Source: Limiplasma sp958448555 | GTDB taxonomy: Bacteria; Bacillota; Clostridia; Christensenellales; Aristaeellaceae | NCBI GenBank assembly: GCA_958448555.1 | Contig: CAUDEL010000010.1 | Coordinates: forward strand, 1-64,000 | DNA: 64,000 nucleotides | Direction of reading: 5' to 3' | In this document: positions 8,515 to 16,322 of the stretch, in pieces | Layout: every line of letters starts with the position of its first letter | Numbering within the stretch: position 1 is the stretch's first letter | Translations under genes and position numbers: made by a program | Notes under the pieces: model-generated | What the model saw: only the letters and a program-made list of their open reading frames with translations | Databases searched by the model: none | Told to the model about the DNA's origin: nothing

Positions 8515-8703
8515 ATGAACAGCTCCGCTGCCCCCAACGGCCGCCAGCCCCCCGAAACCCTTCCGCATCAGAGGCGCCGCCACGGTCGCGTCATGCGTTT
8601 TTTCAGCGGATACCTCATGTTCGTCGGAGCGCTGACCACGCTGTATGTGCTGGCGCAGGTGGTGGTCCTCGTATTTGTTGAAATCGGCAAGTGGATGCCC
8701 TGA
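8515..8703 (+). CDS. Small single-span membrane protein, unknown function
   Basis: A 62-residue protein with an Arg/His-rich N-terminus (RRRHGRVMRF) and one strongly hydrophobic helix (about 32-56, LTTLYVLAQVVVLVFVEI). The start is fixed by AAGGAGGAGG just upstream. A TATACT -10-like box lies at 8458-8463. It ends 20 nt before the DUF4230-type gene, which suggests a two-gene unit. I do not recognise a family. Confidence 0.6.
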   Translation: MNSSAAPNGRQPPETLPHQRRRHGRVMRFFSGYLMFVGALTTLYVLAQVVVLVFVEIGKWMP

Positions 8704-8723
8704 ACGGGCCCGGAGGATGACGC

Positions 8724-9353
8724 TTGAAGAAGTTCATAAAACGCCTGTTTGGTTTTGTGGTCTGCCTTGCGCTCGCCGTTGCGCTGGTGCGTGTCGGACC
8801 CTATGTCTATGAGCGCCTTTTTGGGGGCGCAGATACGCAGTGGATCAGCGAGCAGTTTTCCCAGACGCTTCGCGAAAAGAATGAGCTGGTCGTGTATGAG
8901 GTAGAGGTCACGGGGCAGGAGACCGTGACGCAGGACGCATGGCTCCTGGGCACGGTGCAGAAGGTCGAAATGCCCTATACCTTTCGCATGAGCTTCACGG
9001 TGGATCTGAGCCTCGCGGTCGTCAGCGCGCTCGACGATGGGGTGGAAGTCCGCGTGCCGCCGCCCGTGGCGGCCTATCCGAAGCTGATCGTTCAGGAGGA
9101 TCAGGTGCGCACCTATGACTGGCTTTATCCCCTGACCCCCGAGCGCTATTCGGCGATCAAGCAGGAGACGGAAGACCGCCTGTTCAGCGATTACGGGGCA
9201 AACGAGGGCTACCTCTCCAGCGCATGGGATGTGACGGTGCGAAACCTGGAGTCGCTTTTCCGCTCTGTCGCCGAGCAGCGCGGCGGCGCGGACTGCGCCA
9301 TCCGTGTGGTTCGGGACGACAGCCTCATCCCCGCTGAGACAAGCGAGGTTTAA
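8724..9353 (+). CDS. DUF4230-type membrane-anchored protein
   Basis: A 209-residue protein with one N-terminal membrane helix (about 5-25) and an extracytoplasmic domain rich in beta-strand. The layout (ELVVYEVEVTGQ, then a FTVDLSLAV-type strand, then VRVPPPVA) resembles DUF4230 proteins, whose role is unknown. The start is a TTG 7 nt after GGAGG (8712-8716). It sits between the 62-residue membrane protein and the ion-motor operon, which has its own promoter downstream. Confidence 0.6.
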   Translation: MKKFIKRLFGFVVCLALAVALVRVGPYVYERLFGGADTQWISEQFSQTLREKNELVVYEVEVTGQETVTQDAWLLGTVQKVEMPYTFRMSFTVDLSLAVVSALDDGVEVRVPPPVAAYPKLIVQEDQVRTYDWLYPLTPERYSAIKQETEDRLFSDYGANEGYLSSAWDVTVRNLESLFRSVAEQRGGADCAIRVVRDDSLIPAETSEV

Positions 9354-9441
9354 ATTCGTCCATCCTTTCAGCGGCGGCACGTCATCCGTGGGTGGCTTGC
9401 CGCCGTTTCCGTTCCGGGTGTTTTCCAAGTGTTCCAAACTA

Positions 9442-9470
9442 TTTACAAAGTATGAAAAAAGCGTTACAAT
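9442..9470 (+). promoter_or_regulatory. Sigma-A-type promoter of the ion-motor operon
   Basis: TTTACA (9442-9447) and TACAAT (9465-9470) are separated by exactly 17 bp, a near-consensus vegetative promoter. It lies 43 bp before the GTG start of the MotA/ExbB-like gene and makes that gene the first of a separate transcript. Confidence 0.75.
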
Positions 9471-9512
9471 AAGCCGTAACCCTTGAATGAAAATCGACCG
9501 GAGGTGCCGCGA

Positions 9513-10733
9513 GTGCCCACTTTGACCAGTCTGGCATCCAATTTGACGGAAATCATAATCTATGCCGCCATCGCTCTGGTCACGCTGACCGGACTATGCA
9601 AATGCATCTATCCGCTTTTGCGAAATGCGGCTGCTTTGAACCGCGCGGTCATCAAGCTGGAGAAGAGCACGGCCGCGGGCGAGCGGCCCATCTGGCGCGA
9701 GGCGCGCTTTTTGGGGCGTTCGCTTCGCAACGAATGGCAGCAGTTTCTTCTTAATGCCGGTCAGCTTGACATGCGTGGAATTCCCTGCGACACCCGCGAG
9801 TACATCAATGAGGAAACCGTGGTGGACAAGCCGGGCCATGCCCAGCTTGCGGAGCTCATTCCGGGCCTGCTGACCTCGCTTGGCATTTTGGGGACCTTTA
9901 TCGGGCTCATGCAGGGCCTCACCAGCGTGGACTTCAGCAACGCCCAGGGCACCATTGAGAGCATCCCGCAGCTGCTCAGCGGCATGCGCTTTGCCTTTGC
10001 CACCTCTGTGGCCGGCATCTCCTGCTCACTCCTGTTCAACATGTTTAACCGCATGTCCGCAGGGCGTGCCGTGCGCGCACTGGACAATTTCGAGGACGCT
10101 TTCTACGAGCTGGCCATGCCGCGTCCGCTCCAGCCTGACGTGCAGATGATGTGTCAGAAGCAGGACGAGGAGGTCCGCATGGCGCGCCTTGCCGAGAACG
10201 TTGGCAATCACGTGGCCGCCTCCCTTGAGATGGCCGTCGGACGCGCCATGGCGCCGCTGACCCAGTCGCTGGACACCTTTATCAAATGCGCCACGCGCGA
10301 GCAGGTGGACGGGGTACGGCGCATCGTGGGCCAGTTTGTCCAGCAGATGAACACCTCGCTCAGCAGTCAGATGACGGCGCTGGGAGATACGATGAACGTC
10401 GTCAATCAGGGACAGCTCCAAACCCAGCAAAACCTCCAGTCTACGCTGGACGCGGCGCGCGGCATGGCCAAGGACGCGCAGGCCATCCGCGAGGCCAGCG
10501 CGGAGATCGCAAAGCAGATGCAGGCCTTTGCCCAGGAGATGCTCAAGGAGCGCGACAGCCGCTCCAGCCTCCTCGACACGGCGCAGAGCGCCACCCACAC
10601 CCTCACCGACCGCCTGGACGCGCTTTCCGAGTCGCTCAGGCGCATGCAGGTTGCGTCGGACATGCTGACCGCCGAGATGGACACGCTGCCGGAAGAACCC
10701 CGGGAACAGACGGATGCGGCGGCGGAGCTGTAA
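9513..10733 (+). CDS. MotA/TolQ/ExbB-type proton channel protein with long cytoplasmic tail (ZorA-like)
   Basis: A 406-residue inner-membrane protein. Three hydrophobic segments (about 13-35, 114-136, 154-178) follow the ExbB/ZorA pattern; the second and third carry the family core (ELIPGLLTSLGILGTFIGL, MRFAFATSVAGISCSLLFN). After TM3 a tail of about 220 residues is helical and heptad-like (QTQQNLQSTLDAARGM, AEIAKQMQAFAQEM). GTG at 9513 is chosen because CGGAGGTG lies 7 nt upstream; the TTG at 9483 has no ribosome-binding site. It is followed 12 nt later by the OmpA/MotB partner, the expected 5:2 stator subunit. Function here is unknown; no defence effector genes adjoin it. Confidence 0.85.
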   Translation: MPTLTSLASNLTEIIIYAAIALVTLTGLCKCIYPLLRNAAALNRAVIKLEKSTAAGERPIWREARFLGRSLRNEWQQFLLNAGQLDMRGIPCDTREYINEETVVDKPGHAQLAELIPGLLTSLGILGTFIGLMQGLTSVDFSNAQGTIESIPQLLSGMRFAFATSVAGISCSLLFNMFNRMSAGRAVRALDNFEDAFYELAMPRPLQPDVQMMCQKQDEEVRMARLAENVGNHVAASLEMAVGRAMAPLTQSLDTFIKCATREQVDGVRRIVGQFVQQMNTSLSSQMTALGDTMNVVNQGQLQTQQNLQSTLDAARGMAKDAQAIREASAEIAKQMQAFAQEMLKERDSRSSLLDTAQSATHTLTDRLDALSESLRRMQVASDMLTAEMDTLPEEPREQTDAAAEL

Positions 10734-10745
10734 GGAGAGCGAGAG

Positions 10746-11792
10746 ATGGCACGCAGACGGTATGTTCGGCGCAGCGCAGGCAAGGCGGACGGCGGTGCGT
10801 TCTGGATCAGCTATTCGGACATGATGGCGGCGCTTTTGCTGGTGTTCGTGCTGGTTCTGTGCTATAGCGTCTATCAGTATTTTCTGATGCTGGAGACCAA
10901 GACCGCCGAGCTGGACGAGCAGAGCGCTTTGCTCAGCGCGCAGCAGGCGACGTTGGACGACCAGCAAAAGGAGCTCAGCGCGCAGCAGGCGGCTTTGACG
11001 GACAAGCAAAACGAGCTTACCGCCGCGCTTACGCAGCTGGATGAAAAGGAAAGCCTGCTAAACGACCAGAGTCTCACGCTGGAGGAGCAGGAAAAGATCA
11101 TTCTGGCGGCTCAGGCAGCCCTCAGCCAGAAGGAAGAGGAGCTCAACGCGGCCAACCTGGAACTGACCAGCAAGCAGCAGGAGTTGGCGGATGCCACCAT
11201 TTTGCTGGGGCAGCAGCAGGAGACGATGAATGAGCAGCAACAGAAGCTGGACGATCTGGTCGGCGTTCGCACCAAAATCGTGCGCGACCTGACCGCAGCC
11301 TTGGGCGCGGCAGACCTCAAGGCCAGCGTGGACAGCAATACGGGCGATATCATGCTGGAGAGCGCCGTGTTCTTTGACGTTGCCAAAAGCAATATCAAAG
11401 AAAGCGGCCGGACGCTGCTGGATGAATTCATCCCTGTCTATCTCGGCGTTCTTCTTCGGCCCGAATACGTGGACTACCTGGGGGAAATCATCATAGAGGG
11501 GCATACGGATACCCAGGGGACCTACCTGGTCAACCTCGAGCTTTCTCAGGAGCGGGCCCTCAGCGTGGCCACCTACTGTTTGCAGATGCCCAGCCTGAGC
11601 GAAAGCCAGCTTGAAAAGTTGCGCGAGATCCTGACCGCCAAGGGCAAAAGCTATTCCGATCCCATCTACAACGATGACGGCACCATCAACATGGATGCCT
11701 CGCGGCGCGTCGAATTTAAATTCCGCATGAAGGATTCGGAGATGATCGACGAAATCCGCGACATTCTCAGCGCCGGAGGCGCGAACGAATAG
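10746..11792 (+). CDS. OmpA/MotB-type stator protein with long coiled coil (ZorB-like)
   Basis: A 348-residue protein. Residues 19-47 (FWISYSDMMAALLLVFVL) are a MotB/ZorB-type helix with an embedded aspartate (D25), the usual ion-carrying residue. A long Gln-rich coiled coil with an LxxQQ-like repeat spans about 48-170. The C-terminal OmpA/MotB peptidoglycan-binding domain shows EGHTDTQG (about 251-258), LSQERALSV and SRRVEFKF (about 319-326). It pairs with the preceding channel protein as a putative ion-driven motor anchored to the wall. The coiled coil is much longer than in classical MotB and would place the wall-binding domain far from the membrane. Confidence 0.87.
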   Translation: MARRRYVRRSAGKADGGAFWISYSDMMAALLLVFVLVLCYSVYQYFLMLETKTAELDEQSALLSAQQATLDDQQKELSAQQAALTDKQNELTAALTQLDEKESLLNDQSLTLEEQEKIILAAQAALSQKEEELNAANLELTSKQQELADATILLGQQQETMNEQQQKLDDLVGVRTKIVRDLTAALGAADLKASVDSNTGDIMLESAVFFDVAKSNIKESGRTLLDEFIPVYLGVLLRPEYVDYLGEIIIEGHTDTQGTYLVNLELSQERALSVATYCLQMPSLSESQLEKLREILTAKGKSYSDPIYNDDGTINMDASRRVEFKFRMKDSEMIDEIRDILSAGGANE

Positions 11793-11807
11793 AAAGGACG
11801 GTGCGGC

Positions 11808-12302
11808 ATGCGCGGTCTGAAAATCGCGGCCATCGCATCGGTATCGCTGCTGATCGTGATGGCACTGATGGTGGGATATCTGTTTTTGACGGCCGAGGTC
11901 CGCGTGACCAGCGTAGCGGTGGAAGGGGTTTCAGCAGCTGATGATCCGGCCGCATTTGAGGCGCTCAAAACCTCCGTTGTAGACGAAACCTTTCAGGGCA
12001 CGCTCTACCAAAAGCCGCTGGAGTGGGGAGAACCGGGAGACTACGTATATCTGAACTATACGCTTCGCCTGCGAAACGACTGTCTTGTCCCCATCGACAT
12101 GATCGAGGTCCAGGTGGTTCCGCAGGCGACGGATATTCTCCAGATCGGCGATTTTACAGTAAAATCACTCGATCCCAAAAGCGAGGGCGACCTGAGCGTT
12201 CGGATTCTCGTCCCCAAGGACACACACTCCGTGAGAGAATTGATTGTTACTTATTACGTATGGGGCGTGAGCTTCAACCTCAAGACGACGTATGGCATGT
12301 AA
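11808..12302 (+). CDS. Membrane-anchored beta-rich protein of the ion-motor operon, unknown function
   Basis: A 164-residue protein with one N-terminal membrane helix (about 5-28) and an extracytoplasmic domain predicted to be beta-rich, with alternating hydrophobic strands (YVYLNYTLRLRND, IDMIEVQVVP, DLSVRILVPKD). I do not recognise a family; an immunoglobulin-like fold is a guess from the strand pattern. It begins 15 nt after the OmpA-like gene and is the last gene before a strong terminator, so it belongs to the same transcript and is a candidate accessory subunit of the motor. Confidence 0.65.
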   Translation: MRGLKIAAIASVSLLIVMALMVGYLFLTAEVRVTSVAVEGVSAADDPAAFEALKTSVVDETFQGTLYQKPLEWGEPGDYVYLNYTLRLRNDCLVPIDMIEVQVVPQATDILQIGDFTVKSLDPKSEGDLSVRILVPKDTHSVRELIVTYYVWGVSFNLKTTYGM

Positions 12303-12309
12303 AAAAAAC

Positions 12310-12350
12310 CGGCCCGGGCTTCTCCCTTTGCCCGGGCCGGCGCTTTTTTC
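12310..12350. terminator. Strong bidirectional terminator
   Basis: An 11-bp GC-rich stem (12310-12320 with 12331-12341, loop of 10) is followed by six T at 12345-12350 and preceded by eight A at 12302-12309. It therefore serves both the forward motor operon and the reverse nagA/pot operon. Confidence 0.92.
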
Positions 12351-12353
12351 ATG

Positions 12354-13469
12354 TCAGCCGATGGTGCCCACGAAGCGGTACTCCGCATCGAAGCGGGCAA
12401 AGATGGCGGGGGCGCCCAGTTCGATTTCGCCGACTTCCTCATTGCCGATGGACTGGGCGGGCGTGCGCGTGGTCATGATCGCCGCATCCTCAGGCGTGGC
12501 GCCGAAACGGATGAGGTTCTGGAAGGCGCGGACCATGGTCAGCGTGCTTCCGGCGAGGGTCCCGTCGGCCAGGCGCGCCGCGCCTTCCTTGACAAAGACA
12601 TCCTGGCCGCCGAGCTGGTACTTGCCGTCAGGCATGCCGGCCGCCTCCATGGCGTCGGTGATGGCGACGGTGAGGCGGTTGCCCTTGCAGCGCATTATCA
12701 TGCGCACGATGTCGGGATGGAGGTGGATGCCGTCGCTGATGACCTCGCAGGCCAGGCGGTCATCGACCATGGCCGCTCCGGGAACGCCGGGCGCGCGGTG
12801 GTTGAGCGGCGTCTGGGCGTTGAAGGTGTGGGTGACATGGGTCGCGCCGTGGTCGGCAGCCGCGTGGACGGTTTCCGCGTTGGCGGCGGTATGGCCGATG
12901 CTCACGGTGATGCCGCTGTCCGTCAGGCGCTTGATGAAGGGCAGCGCGCCCTCCTTTTCAGGCGCCATGGTAATCATGCGAACGATGCCCTCGTATTCGC
13001 CCGCGTAGGCCTTCCAGCTTTCCTCGTCGGGCAGGGTAAAGTACTGCTTGAGCTGCGCGCCAGCCTTGCTCTCCTCCAGATAGGGCGCCTCCATGTGCGC
13101 GCCCAGGACGATGGCCCCGTCGGGCTCCGGGCGGTCCATGACCGCCTTGATGCCGCGAAGCGCCGCCAGCGTATCTTCGGGGCTGGCGCTCATGGTGGTG
13201 GGCAGGAAGGCTGCGACGCCGAATTTCTTAAGCTCGCGGCTCATGTGGCGCACGGCTTCCTCGCCGTTCATCGTGTCCTGCCCCATGAACGCATGAATAT
13301 GCACGTCCACAAAGCCCGGCAGCAGGAGATCGCCCTTGAGGTCCACGACCTCCCCGGATTCCACGGCGAGGCCCTGGCCAATGGCGGCAATCTTCCCGTC
13401 GCTGACAACAAGGTCCGTTCCCTCATGAAATTCGCCGTTGATAAAGGCTTTTGCATTTTTGATGAGCAT
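12354..13469 (-). CDS. nagA: N-acetylglucosamine-6-phosphate deacetylase
   Basis: A 371-residue amidohydrolase that removes acetate from GlcNAc-6-phosphate in amino-sugar recycling. It has the metal-binding HIH pair (H57, H59 in PGFVDVHIHA), the GAHMEAPYLEE segment (GLHLEGPFL-type), the histidines in SIGHTAANA and VTHTFNAQTPL, and the catalytic aspartate in AITDAMEA (D272). The ATG at 13469 is preferred over 13478 because AAGGAT is spaced correctly for it. It lies 29 nt after potD with no terminator between, so it is probably the last gene of the arsR-pot transcript. No nagB or PTS gene adjoins. Confidence 0.92.
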   Translation of the reverse strand: MLIKNAKAFINGEFHEGTDLVVSDGKIAAIGQGLAVESGEVVDLKGDLLLPGFVDVHIHAFMGQDTMNGEEAVRHMSRELKKFGVAAFLPTTMSASPEDTLAALRGIKAVMDRPEPDGAIVLGAHMEAPYLEESKAGAQLKQYFTLPDEESWKAYAGEYEGIVRMITMAPEKEGALPFIKRLTDSGITVSIGHTAANAETVHAAADHGATHVTHTFNAQTPLNHRAPGVPGAAMVDDRLACEVISDGIHLHPDIVRMIMRCKGNRLTVAITDAMEAAGMPDGKYQLGGQDVFVKEGAARLADGTLAGSTLTMVRAFQNLIRFGATPEDAAIMTTRTPAQSIGNEEVGEIELGAPAIFARFDAEYRFVGTIG

Positions 13470-13498
13470 TAGTATCATCCTTTCTCTTCACACCGCGG

Positions 13499-14533
13499 TC
13501 ACTGGTTTTTGAAGGCGGTGTAGATTTCCTGGTAGAGCGTCTCCGTCGCGCCGACGTCTTCGATGAACTCCGCATCCGAAAGCAGCTCGGCGGGAACGTT
13601 CATCACGCTGGCTTCGCGGTACGTTTCGCTCAGATAGGCTTCGGCCGCCTGATTGACGCACATGTAATACTGATACTCGGCGTTATGCGCCGCCACCTCC
13701 GGCCGCATCAGGTAGTCCAGGAACAGATGGGCGGCCTCCGCGTTCTTCGCTCCCTCGGGAATCACAAAGCCGTCAATGCCGTATCCCAGGCCTTCCTTGG
13801 GATAGACGACCTTGAATTCGGGATGGTCAAGCTGAACCATGTAGACAAAGGGCGTAAAGAGGAACCCCACGCTGGCCTCTCCGCTGGTAACGGCGGTGTA
13901 GGACTCCAAATCGCCAAAGGTGCGGATGTTGGGATAGAGCAGCATCAGCTTTTCCTTCATTTGCGCCAGCACGTCCGGGTCAGTCTCGTTCATGCTCTTG
14001 CCCATGGTCTTGAGCGTGATGCCGCACAGCACGCGCGCGTTCTCCAAAACCGCGACGCTGTCGGCAAGCTCCGCGTTCCACAGGTCCTCATAGCCGGTGA
14101 TTTCAAAGGACACGCGCTCGGAGTCATAGATGATGAGCGGGCAGCCCGCCATGTAGGGGATAACGTATTCGTTGTCGGGATCATAGGTCTGATTGAGGAA
14201 GGCGGGATTGAGATTTCCGTAATTACTCAGGGCGCTCAGGTCCAGCTTCTGGATCAGGCCCTGCTTGCGCAGGATGTCCAGCGAATAGTCGCTGGAGAGA
14301 ATCAGGTCATAGTCCGAGCCGCCGCCCTCGGAAACCTTGAGCAGCATGCTGTCAATGGAGTCCATGGGGGACCAGATGACATCGATGCCGGTTTCCGCTT
14401 CAAAGGCGGCGATGGTGTCGCTGTCAACATAGCCCTCCCAGCTGAGGATGTTGAGGACCTGCTGCTCCTGGGCAAGGGCAAGCGCAGGGAGCATGAGAAG
14501 CAGTGAGAGGAAAAGAGCAAGCAGCTTTTTCAT
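13499..14533 (-). CDS. potD: Polyamine (spermidine/putrescine) ABC transporter substrate-binding protein
   Basis: A 344-residue type-II periplasmic-binding fold protein. A signal peptide (MKKLLALFLSLLLMLPALAL, 1-20) is followed by mature sequence beginning near QEQQVLNILSWEGYVD, the characteristic PotD/PotF start. The segments SSDYSLDIL, VIPYMAGCPLIIYDSE and GYGIDGFVIPEGAKN fit the family. It has no lipobox cysteine, which is odd for a binding protein in a Gram-positive cell. The start is set by AAGGAG about 9 nt upstream on the reverse strand. It follows potC after a 91-nt gap. Spermidine versus putrescine preference cannot be read from the sequence. Confidence 0.93.
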   Translation of the reverse strand: MKKLLALFLSLLLMLPALALAQEQQVLNILSWEGYVDSDTIAAFEAETGIDVIWSPMDSIDSMLLKVSEGGGSDYDLILSSDYSLDILRKQGLIQKLDLSALSNYGNLNPAFLNQTYDPDNEYVIPYMAGCPLIIYDSERVSFEITGYEDLWNAELADSVAVLENARVLCGITLKTMGKSMNETDPDVLAQMKEKLMLLYPNIRTFGDLESYTAVTSGEASVGFLFTPFVYMVQLDHPEFKVVYPKEGLGYGIDGFVIPEGAKNAEAAHLFLDYLMRPEVAAHNAEYQYYMCVNQAAEAYLSETYREASVMNVPAELLSDAEFIEDVGATETLYQEIYTAFKNQ

Positions 14534-14624
14534 TAATACCAATTCTCCTTTCAGGGATGGGATTCCTCTGGAATACCTTCTTTTTTTATGCCAATCGCCG
14601 CTTTCGCATGCGATAGGTATCCAT

Positions 14625-15452
14625 TCATGCACTGCGCCGTTCCATCCGCCGCTGGCGTGCAATGCGCACGGAGGAGATGTACCGGCTCAGCGCCACGGCG
14701 ATGAATACCACGCCCATGATGAGCGTGCACAGGGCGTTTACCTGGGGGGAGACGCCGACCTTGACGCTGGAATAGATCTTAATGGGCAGCGTTCCTTCTC
14801 CCGCGCCGTAGACAAAGAAGCTGATTACAAAGTCGTCCAGCGACATCGCCAGCGCCAGAAAGGCTCCGCTGAAAATGGCGGGACGGCAGAGGGGGAGGGT
14901 GATGTCCCGGACCACGCGCGGGGGGCTTGCCCCCAGGTCGCGCGCCGCATCGAACAGGGCCGTATCCATGCCCACCAGGCGGCTCTTTACGTTGAGAAAG
15001 ATGTAGGGAATACAGAACGTCACATGCGCCAGAATGAGGCGCAGATCGTTTCCGCGGATTCCCATGGCGTTGAAGACAACCATAAAAGCTAGGCCGAGAA
15101 TGATCTCCGGGATCATGATCGGCAGGGACATCAGCGACTCCATCGCGGTATCCAGACGGGAGGAGCGGCCCTGTGCCCGATGCGCCATGCCGATGGCGCC
15201 CAGCGTGCCGATAACGCAGGAGACGAGCACCGCCCACAGCGCCACCCGGACGCTCAGAAGCAGCGCGTCGCCAAAGCCGCTCTGGTTGGTGAAGAGCTTT
15301 CCGTACCAGGCCGTGGTCCAGCCGGTAAAATCAATCGGGATGCGGGCCGTGTTATCGTTGAAGGAATAGATCACAACCACCACGATGGGCAGGTACATGA
15401 TGACCAGCACGGCACCGATAAACAGCAGGGAACCAACGGAACGCTTTTTCAT
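14625..15452 (-). CDS. potC: Polyamine ABC transporter permease
   Basis: A 275-residue ABC permease with about six membrane helices. The EAA loop that contacts the ATPase reads DAARDLGASPPRVVRDITLP (about 170-189). The N-terminus (LPIVVVVIYSFNDN) is typical of PotC/PotI. GGAGG lies 5 nt before the ATG. It follows potB by 9 nt, consistent with an obligate heterodimer. Confidence 0.93.
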   Translation of the reverse strand: MKKRSVGSLLFIGAVLVIMYLPIVVVVIYSFNDNTARIPIDFTGWTTAWYGKLFTNQSGFGDALLLSVRVALWAVLVSCVIGTLGAIGMAHRAQGRSSRLDTAMESLMSLPIMIPEIILGLAFMVVFNAMGIRGNDLRLILAHVTFCIPYIFLNVKSRLVGMDTALFDAARDLGASPPRVVRDITLPLCRPAIFSGAFLALAMSLDDFVISFFVYGAGEGTLPIKIYSSVKVGVSPQVNALCTLIMGVVFIAVALSRYISSVRIARQRRMERRSA

Positions 15453-15461
15453 TGCGCCCTC

Positions 15462-16322
15462 CTAAAACATGCTCATATCGCCCGTGCCGCCGAGCCGGCG
15501 GTACACCGCGATTACCGCGCCGGTAACGGCCAGTAGCAGCACGCTCAGGGCCGCCGCCATCGGCAGGTCGCGGCTGTTGATGAGCTGCTGGATCAGCCCG
15601 CCCGCCAGCACGCTCTTGGAACCGCCCAGCAGGTCGTTTAGGAAAAACAGGCCCATCGAGGGGATAAAGACCAGCACGCAGCCCGCCATCAGGCCGGAAA
15701 GGGTCAGGGGAACGGTCACGGTGAAGAAGGCGCGAAGGGGCGTCGCGCCCAGATCGCGGGCGGCCTCGACCACGGAGAAGTCGAGCTTATCCACGGTGGT
15801 GAAGGTCGGCAGGATCATGAAGGGAATCAGCGCGTACACCATGCCAAGCAAAACCGCTCCGTCGGTATAGAGCAGCTTGAGCGGCTGCCGGATTATCCCG
15901 AGGTTGAGCAGGAAGGTGTTGATGGGGCCGTTGGCCATCAGCAGGATGCGCCAGCCGTAGATGCGAATCAGCGCATTGGTCCAGAAGGGGACGATGATGA
16001 GCAGCATTACCACCGAGCGCGGAACCGGCGGGAGCCGCGCCATGAGGTAGCCGAACGGATAGCCAACGGCGATGCAGATGAGGGTCGTTAACGCCGCCAG
16101 CTTGAGGCTTTGCAAAAGCACTTTGAGGTAATCCGGGGAAGCCAGGCGCGCGTAATTCTTAAGCGTAATTTCATCCGTCACACCCATGACCTCGCCCCGG
16201 CTCAGAAAGCTCAGCCCGATCACATAGAGCAGCGCGACAAAGACAAACACGATGCTCCACAGGTACATGGGCAGCTTGAGCAGCCGCGAGAAGCGCAGAT
16301 CCTGCTTTTGCGAGGCGTCCAT
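15462..16322 (-). CDS. potB: Polyamine ABC transporter permease
   Basis: A 286-residue permease with about six membrane helices and the EAA motif EAARDLGATPLRAFFTVTVP. The segment WTNALIRIYGWRILL is characteristic of PotB/PotH. The start codon follows the potA stop by only two nucleotides' spacing, and its ribosome-binding site GGAGG lies inside the end of potA, so translation is coupled. Confidence 0.93.
   Translation of the reverse strand: MDASQKQDLRFSRLLKLPMYLWSIVFVFVALLYVIGLSFLSRGEVMGVTDEITLKNYARLASPDYLKVLLQSLKLAALTTLICIAVGYPFGYLMARLPPVPRSVVMLLIIVPFWTNALIRIYGWRILLMANGPINTFLLNLGIIRQPLKLLYTDGAVLLGMVYALIPFMILPTFTTVDKLDFSVVEAARDLGATPLRAFFTVTVPLTLSGLMAGCVLVFIPSMGLFFLNDLLGGSKSVLAGGLIQQLINSRDLPMAAALSVLLLAVTGAVIAVYRRLGGTGDMSMF

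Noticed and set aside
9483..12302. A complete Zorya anti-phage system
   Set aside because: Only the channel/stator pair is Zorya-like. No ZorC, ZorD helicase/nuclease or ZorE HNH gene is adjacent; the third gene is a small membrane-anchored protein and the next gene is nagA.
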